64,000 nt of DNA from an uncultured Pelagibacteraceae bacterium (GTDB lineage: Bacteria; Pseudomonadota; Alphaproteobacteria; Pelagibacterales; Pelagibacteraceae), in the NCBI GenBank assembly GCA_902520695.1, contig CABYOT010000003.1, forward strand, positions 35,574-99,573, given 5' to 3'. How positions within the stretch are numbered: the stretch's first letter is position 1; each line of letters opens with the position of its first letter. The notes beneath the pieces are model-generated. The model saw only the letters and a program-made list of their open reading frames with translations. It ran no database searches and was not told where the DNA came from. A program made the position numbers and the translations under genes. This document shows, piece after piece, positions 34,104 to 42,902 of this stretch.

Positions 34104-35717
34104 TTATTCCTCAGTTTTAAATCTAGATTTCTGAATAAATAAAACAAATAGCACTGGTATAATTAAGGTAATAATTGTAACTGTAATTAATAACAATCCT
34201 AGCTCAGAATAGTCTGCTGTAGTTAAAATTGCGTTTGTAACCTTATCTTTTACTTCTCTTGTAATTGTAAAAATTTCATTAAGATATTTTGTTAATAAAG
34301 CACTTGCAGACAAAGCTAAATTAGTGAATGAGGCAAAAACTGCAAAAAAAGTTGCTTTTAAATGTGAAGGAGCATTCTTAGCAATCCAAGCCAAAAGTGG
34401 AATCATAGATATTTGACCCAATGGAGATTCTAATGCTGTATTAATTATTGCTATAAATTTTGCATCAACAATTCCATTTGTTAACGAAGAAGTCCAGTTA
34501 TGAAATCCATAATACATTCCAACACTTGGCAAAAATAATATTGATCCAGCAATAGATAAAATTACGATTATTTTAGCAATAGAATTTTTTGCCATAAATG
34601 GTCTAAGCATTATTATTCCAACTAATGTTAGGATAGAAGCTAGTAAAGACAGTATCGAAAAAAATTGTTCATTAAATTGTAGTTCATCAATTTCAAACCA
34701 AGATAAGCCCGGTCCAGGTCCAGGCATGGCTCTAAATATAAAAATAATTATAGCAGTTCCAACTATAGTAAATCTTAACTTTTCAGGTAACTCTTTAATA
34801 AGTTTGTTCATAAGAAATAAAATGATTAACATAGAACCTAAAAAAACAATTTCTTGTGCAAAAGGTAATCCTAACGAACCGACACTCAATGTGAAAATTA
34901 CAAAAATTAAACTACCACCTAGTATCCACCAATTTACTTTTGTTTGCTCATGATTAAAATTATCTTCTTCACCTGATAGACCTTGTCTAATTAAAATGTT
35001 TTTCTTTTTATTTTTTAAATAAGCAGCAAAAATAACACCTAAAATTGAAACCATTGGTATTATTAATGCATAAAGATATATCGAGCCGTATAATTGTATT
35101 TTTTCAGCCTGTTCAAGATCATCTACCCCCTTAAATAATATCACATTGGCAAGAGCAACCAACACTGTCCCACCTATAATTGCAAATCTTCCAAGTGTTT
35201 GCATCGTCGTATGCATAATTTTAACTTGATCTGATGTAAATTTTTCTCCGTTCTCATTTATTAAAGGCACAGCTTCGACTGTCATTGCATCAGCAACAAC
35301 ATCTTGAACTACATATCCAATAGGAGCTAAAAGAACACTTATTACAAACCAAGTTTCAACTTTTAAATAAGATGACATTTGTTCTGTATGAATTATTAGT
35401 CCGTACATTATTAATAAACTTACACCAATTAATGAGGCACCGACGTAAACCATGTAATTCTTTTTATTCCAGATTAAATCTACCAAATGCCCTAGTGGCA
35501 TTTTTAAAGCCCAAGGTATTCCTGCCCAGAAACCTAATCCTGCAAGAAATGCTGCAGATAAATTTAAGTAATCTTTTACAAAGAAAGTACCAACTATCCC
35601 TGTAAGTCCAGATATACCTGCTGCCACGTAAATCATTAACGGAGGTAAATAAGACAACTTAAATTGTCTACCTAAATCAAAAAGTGTTGAGTCTATAAAT
35701 TGAATGATTTTGTCCAT
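34104..35717 (-). CDS. Major-facilitator-type carrier, BT1 (folate/biopterin transporter)-like
   Basis: This 537-residue protein has about 12 hydrophobic segments. LGFWAGIPWALKMPLGHLVDL and NYMVYVGASLIGVSLL match the first cytoplasmic-loop region of BT1 carriers, and GYVVQDVVADAMTVEAVP is close to their conserved DVVADA motif. BT1 proteins move folates or pterins. A soluble loop of about 30 residues sits after helix 6. Its position beside the folate-dependent sarcosine oxidase and near fhs makes a folate-type substrate plausible, but BT1-like bacterial carriers are poorly tested and other MFS substrates are possible. Confidence 0.62.
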   Translation of the reverse strand: MDKIIQFIDSTLFDLGRQFKLSYLPPLMIYVAAGISGLTGIVGTFFVKDYLNLSAAFLAGLGFWAGIPWALKMPLGHLVDLIWNKKNYMVYVGASLIGVSLLIMYGLIIHTEQMSSYLKVETWFVISVLLAPIGYVVQDVVADAMTVEAVPLINENGEKFTSDQVKIMHTTMQTLGRFAIIGGTVLVALANVILFKGVDDLEQAEKIQLYGSIYLYALIIPMVSILGVIFAAYLKNKKKNILIRQGLSGEEDNFNHEQTKVNWWILGGSLIFVIFTLSVGSLGLPFAQEIVFLGSMLIILFLMNKLIKELPEKLRFTIVGTAIIIFIFRAMPGPGPGLSWFEIDELQFNEQFFSILSLLASILTLVGIIMLRPFMAKNSIAKIIVILSIAGSILFLPSVGMYYGFHNWTSSLTNGIVDAKFIAIINTALESPLGQISMIPLLAWIAKNAPSHLKATFFAVFASFTNLALSASALLTKYLNEIFTITREVKDKVTNAILTTADYSELGLLLITVTIITLIIPVLFVLFIQKSRFKTEE

Positions 35718-35723
35718 TTATTC

Positions 35724-36164
35724 TTAATCTAAAAGATTTAATTTAATTAGATTATTATTTTTTGTTTCTTTGCACCACAATTCATAACTTTCGCACACTC
35801 GCCACAAATGATTTGTAGCTCTTTGTGATATTTCCAAGGGAAAATGACTTTTTGCATAGTACAAATCAGGAAATTTAATCAATTGTTTAATCATTGCTTC
35901 TTTTTGTAAATTCAAAAGCCTTAAAACCTCTTTAGAAATTTTTTCTCCCGAGGTATCATCAACAAAATCGTTTTCTTTTAGTTTCTCAAACCATTCATCA
36001 TGAAATTTACCACTACTTACTTTTTCATACAATTTTGAACCCATAAATCTTTCAATTGCATCTATATTGGAAATATCAATATTTTGTTTTTTAATTTGAA
36101 ATATTTCTAAATAGATTGCCTCAGCAACATAAAGTATATAGGGTTTTTTATTTTCTTCTCCCAT
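35724..36164 (-). CDS. Small soluble helical protein, function unknown
   Basis: This 146-residue protein appears all-helical and soluble, with no signal or membrane segment. Notable stretches are YVAEAIYLEIFQIKKQNIDI, a Lys/Glu-rich middle and a C-terminal part with several aromatic residues (NHLWRVCESYELWCKET). I do not recognise a family. It lies 4 bases after the acetyltransferase gene and 6 bases before the BT1-like carrier on the same strand, so the three are probably one transcript. No function can be assigned. Confidence 0.6.
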   Translation of the reverse strand: MGEENKKPYILYVAEAIYLEIFQIKKQNIDISNIDAIERFMGSKLYEKVSSGKFHDEWFEKLKENDFVDDTSGEKISKEVLRLLNLQKEAMIKQLIKFPDLYYAKSHFPLEISQRATNHLWRVCESYELWCKETKNNNLIKLNLLD

Positions 36165-36168
36165 AAAA

Positions 36169-36639
36169 TTATAAATCTAAAGTGTAATAACAAGAATTAG
36201 GGTCCTCTTTATAGTGAGCAAATGGTTTACACTTTATAAATTTAAAATGTTCAAAAAGTTTTCTGGCAGGTAAAAAGAATTTTCCAGATCCTGTTTCAAT
36301 ACTTAGCTTTTTTATACCTAATTTTTTTGCCTGAATAATTAAATGCGAGATTATTTTATTACCGATACCTCTATTTCTAAAATCATCAGATACTCTTATA
36401 GATTTAAATTCTCCATGATTTTGTCCAACAAACTTTAAGGCTCCACAACCAATTAAATGATTATTATTCCACAAGCTCCAAAATTTTATACTCGGATCTT
36501 TAAGTCCGGGGATATCTAAAACATGAGTGCTGCCTTTAGAAGAAACAGATCTCAATTCAATAAAGTGTTTTATTAAAAGATGATTTACCTTTGGGTGGTC
36601 AAAGTTATTTTCTATTGATTTAATCATTAGCATGAACAT
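36169..36639 (-). CDS. GNAT-family N-acetyltransferase
   Basis: This roughly 156-residue protein shows the acetyl-CoA binding pattern of GNAT enzymes: FKSIRVSDDFRNRGIGNKIISHLI, with the RxxGxG-type loop, then LSIETGSGKFFLPARKLFEHFKFIKC and a final CYYTLDL strand. The sequence around KPFAHYKEDPNS resembles small amine or peptide acetyltransferases of the family. Three in-frame ATGs occur in the first five codons and none has a clear ribosome site, so the start could be up to 12 bases later. The substrate is unknown. Confidence 0.86.
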   Translation of the reverse strand: MFMLMIKSIENNFDHPKVNHLLIKHFIELRSVSSKGSTHVLDIPGLKDPSIKFWSLWNNNHLIGCGALKFVGQNHGEFKSIRVSDDFRNRGIGNKIISHLIIQAKKLGIKKLSIETGSGKFFLPARKLFEHFKFIKCKPFAHYKEDPNSCYYTLDL

Positions 36640-36675
36640 ATAATCTAAAAAAAAATTAAACCAATACGAAAAAAT

Positions 36676-37296
36676 ATGTGTGGAAGATACGTCATCACCA
36701 ATGCTGTTTCAAAAACAAGTAAAATCGTTAAAACTGCAATTAATGTAGAAGACTCAGAAAATTATAATGCACATCCTTACCAAAAACTTCCAGTTATTAA
36801 GAAATATAACAATGGAAATACTCTTGAAAATTTAAAGTGGGGGATTGTACCTAGTTGGGCTAAAAAAAAAGACTTTAAACCACTAATTAATGCAAGATTA
36901 GAGACGATTGATGAAAAGGTCTCTTTTAAAAAGTTAATAAAACTTCAAAGATGTGTTGCTGTGGCCGACGGTTTTTATGAATGGAAGAGAATAGAAAAAG
37001 AGAAGACCCCTTATTACTTTTTAAGAGAGGATAAGAAACTTATTTATATTGCTGGTATTTATGAAGAAGATCAATTTTGTATGATTACTGAAGAAGCAAG
37101 TTCAAATGTGACAGAAATTCATCACAGACAGCCAGTTATCTTAAATGAAAGTGATGTTAATAAATATTTGAATATTGAAATTTCAGGTTCAAATTATTTA
37201 AAACAATCGCAAAAATCAAAACTTTCTTTTTATAAAATTTCTAAGGATGTAAATAAGCCAACAAATAACAATATTTCTCTGATACAACCTCTATAA
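36676..37296 (+). CDS. SRAP-domain DNA-protein crosslink protein (YedK/HMCES family)
   Basis: This 206-residue protein begins MCGRYVITNA, where Cys2 becomes the catalytic residue that links to abasic sites in single-stranded DNA. Other family points are LKWGIVPSWAKK, NARLETIDEKVSFKK, the substrate loop ADGFYEWKR and the catalytic His in ITEEASSNVTEIHHRQPVIL. It protects abasic sites at replication forks. It is divergent from the acetyltransferase by 36 bases and converges on purK with a 2-base gap. Confidence 0.93.
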   Translation: MCGRYVITNAVSKTSKIVKTAINVEDSENYNAHPYQKLPVIKKYNNGNTLENLKWGIVPSWAKKKDFKPLINARLETIDEKVSFKKLIKLQRCVAVADGFYEWKRIEKEKTPYYFLREDKKLIYIAGIYEEDQFCMITEEASSNVTEIHHRQPVILNESDVNKYLNIEISGSNYLKQSQKSKLSFYKISKDVNKPTNNNISLIQPL

Positions 37297-37298
37297 AA

Positions 37299-38342
37299 TT
37301 ACTTTTCAATAATTGTTAGATGTCCCATTTTCCTTTTTGCTTTTACTTGTTTTTTTAAATAGTCATAAAAAAACTCATTCTCTTTAAAAGTTTTATTCCT
37401 ATAAATTGTTATGTCATCACCAATGAGATTAATCATTTGAGCATTATATATTTTTTTTGTGTCGATTTTTTTTAAACCACAAACAGCTCTTATATGATTT
37501 TCAAATTGACTAACATTATGTGAGTTTATTGTTAGATGACCAGAATTATGAACTCTAGGTGCAATTTCATTAACATATAAGTTTTCATTTTTATCAATAA
37601 AAAACTCAACACATAAGGTTCCAATATAATCTAGTTCCTCAACAATTTGTTTTGCCCATTCTTTAGATTTTATCTTTATTATTTCTGAAATTTCAGCAGG
37701 AATTTTTGAATGTTTCAAAATTTGATCTTCATGAACATTCTCAATCGGTTCATATATTTCATATTTTTGATTCCCAAATCTACATATAACAATTGAAATT
37801 TCTTTTTTAAGATTAATAAACTTTTCTAAAATATATTCTTTAGTAAAATCAATGTCTTCATTTATGTCAATTAAACTATTTAATTTATGTTGACCTTTAC
37901 CATCATATCCAAGAGTAGTAGTTTTAAGTAACCCAGGCAGAAGGTTTTCATTTTCTTTTATTTCATCCTTATTTTTAATTAAAGCATAGTTAGTTGTTCT
38001 AATATTATTTTTATTTAAAAAATCTTTTTCAGTTAATCTATTTTGGATTAAACTATTTATTTCTGGTTTGGGCAAAACACTCTTTGATTTATTTATTTCA
38101 TTTAATATATCAAAGGGTATATTTTCAAATTCATAAGTAACTAAATCAACGCTATTAACAAATTCTGATATAATTTTTGTATCATTATACTTTCCATATA
38201 TGAACTTATTTACAAAATTTTTAGCTGGCGCATCTGGATCATCACTAAGTACCACAGTTTTTATATCTACTTTTTTAGCAGCTTCAGAAAGCATACTACC
38301 TAGCTGACCACCTCCAATTATTCCTAAAACTGGCTGGTTCAT
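37299..38342 (-). CDS. purK: N5-carboxyaminoimidazole ribonucleotide synthase
   Basis: This 347-residue ATP-grasp enzyme begins with VLGIIGGGQLGSMLSEAAKK. TTTLGYDGKGQHKLNS, ICRFGNQKYEIYEPIENVH, CVEFFIDKNENLYVNEIAPRVHNSG (metal-binding acids and the Arg/His set) and NHIRAVCGL are standard PurK motifs. It carboxylates AIR with ATP and bicarbonate in purine synthesis. The gene follows purE with no gap, so the two consecutive steps are made together. Confidence 0.96.
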   Translation of the reverse strand: MNQPVLGIIGGGQLGSMLSEAAKKVDIKTVVLSDDPDAPAKNFVNKFIYGKYNDTKIISEFVNSVDLVTYEFENIPFDILNEINKSKSVLPKPEINSLIQNRLTEKDFLNKNNIRTTNYALIKNKDEIKENENLLPGLLKTTTLGYDGKGQHKLNSLIDINEDIDFTKEYILEKFINLKKEISIVICRFGNQKYEIYEPIENVHEDQILKHSKIPAEISEIIKIKSKEWAKQIVEELDYIGTLCVEFFIDKNENLYVNEIAPRVHNSGHLTINSHNVSQFENHIRAVCGLKKIDTKKIYNAQMINLIGDDITIYRNKTFKENEFFYDYLKKQVKAKRKMGHLTIIEK

Positions 38343-38837
38343 TTATTTTGGTTTTTTTTTAACAGATTTTGATTGTTTAGATCGCCACTTATTCAGATTA
38401 TTTTTAACACTCTTATCAAAGGTAGAAATAATCGATGCGGCATACAAAGCTGCATTTATTGCTCCATCTTTACCAATTGCTACTGTGCCAACAGGTATAC
38501 CTTTTGGCATTTGAGCTATTGATAGTAAACTATCTAGACCTTTTAATTTTTTACTTTCAATTGGCACTCCTATTACTGGAATTCTTGTTAGAGATGCAAT
38601 CATTCCTGGTAGATGGGCCGATCCTCCAGCTCCAGCAATTATCACAGAAATGTTATTGTTTTCTGCAGATTTTGCATACTTAAACATACGTTCTGGAGTC
38701 CTATGAGCAGAAACTATATTTGTTTCGTAATTAATTTTAAGTAATTTAAGAATTTTTTCACAAAATTTCATCGTTGAGTAATCAGAATTACTTCCCATAA
38801 CAATTGATACCTTGTGACTATATTTTTTGTTTTTCAC
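38343..38837 (-). CDS. purE: N5-carboxyaminoimidazole ribonucleotide mutase
   Basis: This 164-residue class I PurE has the active-site sequence [32 protein letters not shown] (catalytic His), [17 protein letters not shown] and [24 protein letters not shown]. It converts N5-CAIR to CAIR, the step after PurK. It is first in the purEK pair, with 75 bases before the divergent dipeptidase gene. The last 20 residues are a Lys/Ser-rich tail ([15 protein letters not shown]). Confidence 0.96.
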   Translation of the reverse strand: MKNKKYSHKVSIVMGSNSDYSTMKFCEKILKLLKINYETNIVSAHRTPERMFKYAKSAENNNISVIIAGAGGSAHLPGMIASLTRIPVIGVPIESKKLKGLDSLLSIAQMPKGIPVGTVAIGKDGAINAALYAASIISTFDKSVKNNLNKWRSKQSKSVKKKPK

Positions 38838-38924
38838 GATACGAATTTGAATTAATATAGATTAACATATTCTTTAAATTTAAACTAGTCGACAAATTAT
38901 ATTATACTTATATTGTCTTTAAAT

Positions 38925-39893
38925 ATGAACTATCGAATAGATAATCTTCAATATTGTAACTGGTCTAGAGATATTTTTCTCATCAATAGGGAAGCTGGAT
39001 TAAATGCAGTACACGTTACTCTAGTATATCACGAAGATTATGATGAATTCTTACAAAGAGTTAAAGAGTGGGATAGATTTTTTGAAGAAAATTCAGATTT
39101 AATTTTTTTGGGAAAAACATTCGAAGATATTACAAAAGCACAATCTGATAACAAAACAGCAATTTTTTTTGGTTTTCAAAATTGTTCCCCAATCGAGGAT
39201 GATATAAACTTAATAGAGAAAGTCCATGAGCATGGTTGTAGATTTATGCAACTTACTTATAATAATCAATCTCTTCTAGCCACAGGATGTTATGAAAAAA
39301 ATGATTCTGGTGTCACAAATTTTGGAAGACAAGCAATTAAAGAGATGAATAGGGTCGGTATAGTTGTGGACATGTCTCATTCAGCAGAAAAAAGCACTTT
39401 AGATGCAATCGAAATAAGTGAAAAACCAATTGCAATTACGCATGCTAATCCTTCTTTCTGGCATGAGGCTTTAAGAAATAAATCAGATTTTTTATTAAAA
39501 AAACTTTCAGAAAGTGGAGGCATCTTAGGTCTCTCATTATATTCTCATCATTTAAAAGATGGAACGAATTGTAAATTAGAAAATTTCTGCGAAATGGTTT
39601 CTAAAACTGCAGAAATAATGGATGTAAAAAATATTGGTATCGGGTCAGACTTATGTTTGAACCAACCTGACAGTGTTGTTGAATGGATGAGAAATGGAAC
39701 TTGGTCTAAAAGTACAAATTACGGAGAGGGAAGTAAAAAAAAACCTGGATTTCCAAAGCAACCCGAGTGGTTTCTGGACGCCAGAGGGTTTAATAATTTA
39801 GAAACAGGATTGAAAAAAGTTGGTTTTAATAAGCAGGAAGTAGATGGAATTTTAGGAAATAATTGGTTTAACTTTTATAAAGGAATTAATTAA
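38925..39893 (+). CDS. Membrane dipeptidase family (M19) metallohydrolase
   Basis: I use the ATG at 38925; a TTG 12 bases upstream is also in frame and no ribosome site is clear. The 322-residue protein has M19 signatures: FGFQNCSPIEDDINLIEKVHEHGCRFMQLTYN, here split between metal Glu and His positions, VGIVVDMSHSAEKSTLDAIE, KPIAITHANP and IGIGSDLCLNQPDS. The usual N-terminal HxD metal pair is not obvious (DNLQYCNWSR at that place), so the metal site may differ. There is no signal peptide. It is coupled to the next gene by a TAATG overlap. Substrate could be a dipeptide or a related amide. Confidence 0.82.
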   Translation: MNYRIDNLQYCNWSRDIFLINREAGLNAVHVTLVYHEDYDEFLQRVKEWDRFFEENSDLIFLGKTFEDITKAQSDNKTAIFFGFQNCSPIEDDINLIEKVHEHGCRFMQLTYNNQSLLATGCYEKNDSGVTNFGRQAIKEMNRVGIVVDMSHSAEKSTLDAIEISEKPIAITHANPSFWHEALRNKSDFLLKKLSESGGILGLSLYSHHLKDGTNCKLENFCEMVSKTAEIMDVKNIGIGSDLCLNQPDSVVEWMRNGTWSKSTNYGEGSKKKPGFPKQPEWFLDARGFNNLETGLKKVGFNKQEVDGILGNNWFNFYKGIN

Positions 39894-41548
39894 TGGAAAT
39901 AAGATTAAGAGATCCAAAATTTTTGATGAAACTATCTAAATTGGGATCTTTTCATCAATCAAAATTATCATTTCTACGATCTTTTTTATCTGAATTTAAA
40001 GATTGGAAATATAGCCGTGATTTATTTCAACTAAATGACAAAGGACATGGTAGAGCAGTTTATTCATTTACAAAAAACAAAAGAACATATTCTCTCATTT
40101 GTTTTGCTAACGAAATCAAAGATGACGAAAGATCAGATAGAGTAATAGCCACTAAGTGGGATGCTGCTTTTACCTTATTTGATGGAATTCCTTCAAAAGA
40201 AGACATAGATAGACTTAACAATAATGTTCCAAAACAAGAGGTAGGAAGACTTTCGTATAAGGAATTAACGTTATCAAGAGCTAACAAGTCAGTTAGAGTT
40301 TTCGACCATGTGGTTGACAGTTTATCAAATGGAGAGCAACCTAATAAAGAAATTTTATCAAAGGTCGGGTATTTATATAGAACAACAGCAGTTTATGGAT
40401 CAGGAAAATTTGGTTTAGCGGATAGGTTTAGAATTAAAAATAGAGAGGAAATCAGAGGACCTTTTAGATTAGAGATGATGCTAGTTTATCTCGTTAGACA
40501 ATTTACATTTGATCAGGTTAATCATATTGCAAAAAATAAAAATCCAAAACTAGCAGTAGAATTAGATCCTGCAATTAGCAGAAACTTAGGAATAGGAAAT
40601 TCCACTGGCCTTGGTATGGCTCCTTTTATTGTTAATCATCCTACTTTGTTGAATAATTGGATACATGCAAGAGAAACTGCTTTGAAACAAATAAGAGAAA
40701 TAGAGCAAGTTTCAAAAAATGAGATTGATATTTTTTATAATTGCCTAATTAAATCTTTAAAGAATATAACCAGCTGGCACACTGAAAGCAAATTTCAAAA
40801 AGAAAAAATCAAAGGTTTAATTGAAGATTTAAAAAAATTTATAAAATTTATGAAAGAAGATTTTAAATTTCAAAATTCATATCAATTTAATCAAATTTAC
40901 AACTGGTCAGAGGAAAATTTAAATGATGAATGTATAGAATATATTGTATCTATGATGATGGAGCCATTTGATGACATAGTAAATCCATTGATTACGCAAA
41001 TGAGTTCTGATGAGGAAGAGCATTTTAACATTCCTGTTGATAGAACTATTGAAGATTTAAGAAACATATTAGAAAATAAATATTCTGAAATACTTAAAAT
41101 TGATTTTTTAAAAGACGAAAATAATCAAAACTTTTGGTTTATATCAAAAAATAAAGAAGAGCCTAGAATAGGAGACAGATATATTGACGAGGGATCTGAT
41201 TTAGAACAACCTTTGGCAATAGCAAGAGACATAAATAAACTTTATGAAGCTGTATTTACAAAAAAAAATAGTTCTAAAATTGGCAAATTTTTAAAAGATA
41301 ATAATCATTTAAGACACGTTGTCAGAAGAGCATTTATTGCAGAAAAGTTTCCTTATTCAGAAATACAAGACAATACAATTGGGTCCAAACTAGTTCCAAT
41401 TGATATGTTAAGATTAAAATTATCATTTTTTGGAGCTATAAAGTTTGATCCTAGATCAGATAAATGGTTGCGTATTTGCATGTTCCAAGGGGCACCTTTG
41501 CCTTCAGAACTTGGAAATTTTGATGATAAATGGATTTATAAATCATAA
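39893..41548 (+). CDS. Large soluble protein of unknown function in the dipeptidase operon
   Basis: This 551-residue protein has no signal peptide or membrane segment and I do not recognise its family. The N-terminal half has well-conserved-looking blocks (HGRAVYSFTKNKRTYSLICFA, SDRVIATKWDAAFTLFDG, TTAVYGSGKFGLADRF, GNSTGLGMAPFIVNHP) that resemble an enzyme core with a glycine-rich loop. Residues about 270-380 are charged and helical; the C-terminal part (HLRHVVRRAFIAEKFPYSEI, PRSDKWLRICMFQGAPLP) again looks structured. It overlaps the dipeptidase stop and is followed 4 bases later by a DUF3726-like gene, so the three are one unit. Confidence 0.7.
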   Translation: MEIRLRDPKFLMKLSKLGSFHQSKLSFLRSFLSEFKDWKYSRDLFQLNDKGHGRAVYSFTKNKRTYSLICFANEIKDDERSDRVIATKWDAAFTLFDGIPSKEDIDRLNNNVPKQEVGRLSYKELTLSRANKSVRVFDHVVDSLSNGEQPNKEILSKVGYLYRTTAVYGSGKFGLADRFRIKNREEIRGPFRLEMMLVYLVRQFTFDQVNHIAKNKNPKLAVELDPAISRNLGIGNSTGLGMAPFIVNHPTLLNNWIHARETALKQIREIEQVSKNEIDIFYNCLIKSLKNITSWHTESKFQKEKIKGLIEDLKKFIKFMKEDFKFQNSYQFNQIYNWSEENLNDECIEYIVSMMMEPFDDIVNPLITQMSSDEEEHFNIPVDRTIEDLRNILENKYSEILKIDFLKDENNQNFWFISKNKEEPRIGDRYIDEGSDLEQPLAIARDINKLYEAVFTKKNSSKIGKFLKDNNHLRHVVRRAFIAEKFPYSEIQDNTIGSKLVPIDMLRLKLSFFGAIKFDPRSDKWLRICMFQGAPLPSELGNFDDKWIYKS

Positions 41549-41552
41549 ATAA

Positions 41553-42161
41553 ATGAGAAGCTTTAGTGAAATAGAAGTAACTACAAAAAAAGCATCTAAA
41601 GCTATTGGTTTTTCTTGGGGAATATCAGAGGAGGTTGGAAAAAATATTCGATTACTAGAAATGTTTGGACTACCAGGTCTTAAAAATTTAAACCAATACT
41701 ACAAAATTTATAAAATCAGTAATTTTGAAAATATAGATGAAATATCGGCCTCAAATACTCCAAAGACTTTTTATTGTCCTATATTATCTGGATTAAATTT
41801 TTTTGATCAATCTTCATCAATATCTAAATTCAATGAAATTGAAATAAATAAGATTGCTTTTCCACTTATATTTTTATCATTTGTAAGCAGAACTTCAGAA
41901 ATTATTGGTAAGAGAATTTTTTTAAAGATGGATGATAAAGAATTTTTATTTAATTTTAATGAGTCTATTTATTCAAACTATCTAACAGGAGACGTATTGG
42001 AAAAATCAGATAAAATTAATTTAAAATTTTTAGATAATAAGAACAGTTTTACCGAAGATGATTGGTCTGAAATTTATAATTTATCAATAAAAACTTACGT
42101 CGATGAAAGTGATAAATCAAGGGAACGAACAGCAGGAGCTGGATTAACAGATAATGACTAA
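41553..42161 (+). CDS. DUF3726-like protein
   Basis: This 202-residue protein opens RSFSEIEVTTKKASKAIGFSWGISEEVGKNIRLLE, split here as the SEIE-TTKKA and GFSWGISEEVGK blocks that I associate with DUF3726. No function is established for that family. The middle is low in recognisable motifs, and the end (DESDKSRERTAGAGLTDND) resembles the RxxGAGLTDND tail of the family. There is no membrane segment. It overlaps a Cys-rich small gene by 8 bases and follows the 551-residue unknown by 4 bases. The family name is from memory of its N-terminal pattern. Confidence 0.68.
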   Translation: MRSFSEIEVTTKKASKAIGFSWGISEEVGKNIRLLEMFGLPGLKNLNQYYKIYKISNFENIDEISASNTPKTFYCPILSGLNFFDQSSSISKFNEIEINKIAFPLIFLSFVSRTSEIIGKRIFLKMDDKEFLFNFNESIYSNYLTGDVLEKSDKINLKFLDNKNSFTEDDWSEIYNLSIKTYVDESDKSRERTAGAGLTDND

Positions 42162-42321
42162 AGAATATGATGCAGAATTAAATAATAATTTAGAAGCAGA
42201 TTTAAATGATATTTGTGAAGAGTGTAAAAAAGAAGATGAAAGTGTAACTCAAAATTTATTCCTTACTGGTTTTAAAATATGCAAATCTTGTAGAACATCT
42301 AAAACTGTTTTTCCTTTTTAG
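42154..42321 (+). CDS. 55-residue protein with two CxxC motifs (zinc-ribbon-like)
   Basis: A frame too short for most gene callers runs from the ATG at 42154 to TAG at 42319-42321. It encodes 55 residues: an acidic N-terminal part, then CEEC at residues 21-24 and CKSC at 43-46, ending SKTVFPF. The paired CxxC spacing suits one zinc knuckle or an iron site. The start overlaps the DUF3726-like gene end by 8 bases, and its own end overlaps the convergent Yip1-like gene by 4 bases. The translational overlap and ordered cysteines support a real gene; no function is known. Confidence 0.6.
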   Translation: MTKEYDAELNNNLEADLNDICEECKKEDESVTQNLFLTGFKICKSCRTSKTVFPF

Positions 42322-42863
42322 CTAATATTACTAATTGGAATTGAATTCATTCTATTAATTATGAATGTTATAGATAGAAAAGCTATTATTAGAAAAGATA
42401 AAAATACTATTCCAAATGATTTTAAATTAGAATTTAAATTCAAAATTTGTTTAGTTGATATTATAAGAGATGCAAAAATCCAAAATTGAGTTAGAAAAAT
42501 AATTGGCAGCACTAAGTCAGGTGTAACTGCAAAAAACCTTATTAAACCTGGAGCATGTGCATATCCCACAGCTATTAAAATCTTTTTAAAAGGAACTTTA
42601 CTCCCTTTATCTGGAAAAATTTTTACTCCAATTACAAAAATAAAAATAGCCCAAACAACCCACGTTAAAAGAGCAGTTAAGCCGGAGATACCAATAGATG
42701 TTCTTACAATTGAATTTGCTGCAACCGCCCCTGCAACACCATCAAATATCATTACAAGACCAGCAAAATAGATTGCAGCCTCACCAAAGTATTTATTATC
42801 TCTGTATAAGCTTTTATCTAATTTTAGTGATTTAAAAAAAATTTCTAAAAATTGTGCGAACAT
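42318..42863 (-). CDS. Yip1-domain integral membrane protein
   Basis: I start at the ATG at 42863; a TTG at 42896 would place a GC-rich hairpin inside the coding region. The 181-residue protein has about five membrane segments (YFGEAAIYFAGLVMIFDGVAG, LTALLTWVVWAIFIFVIGV, LVLPIIFLTQFWIFASLII, FGIVFLSFLIIAFLSITFI) and KKILIAVGYAHAPGLIRFF, the YAHAPG-type motif of bacterial Yip1 proteins. Function is not known in bacteria. It follows the GcvT/LigM-like gene on the same strand, separated by the hairpin. Confidence 0.72.
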   Translation of the reverse strand: MFAQFLEIFFKSLKLDKSLYRDNKYFGEAAIYFAGLVMIFDGVAGAVAANSIVRTSIGISGLTALLTWVVWAIFIFVIGVKIFPDKGSKVPFKKILIAVGYAHAPGLIRFFAVTPDLVLPIIFLTQFWIFASLIISTKQILNLNSNLKSFGIVFLSFLIIAFLSITFIINRMNSIPISNIS

Positions 42864-42870
42864 TATAATT

Positions 42871-42893
42871 AGGGAGGAGCCAAACTCCTCCCT
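42871..42893 (-). terminator. Perfect 9-bp hairpin between the GcvT/LigM-like gene and the Yip1 gene
   Basis: AGGGAGGAG (42871-42879) and CTCCTCCCT (42885-42893) are exact reverse complements around a five-base loop. It sits 9 bases past the end of the methyltransferase-like gene and 7 bases before the Yip1 ATG, with no T-tract on the minus strand. It is a GC-rich stem in very AT-rich sequence, so a partial terminator or mRNA-end stabiliser is likely. Confidence 0.6.
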
Positions 42894-42902
42894 CAAAGTT
42901 AT

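Noticed and set aside
42864..42896. Extended start of the Yip1-like gene at a TTG at 42896
   Set aside because: It would place a perfect GC-rich hairpin inside the coding region; the ATG at 42863 gives a normal start.
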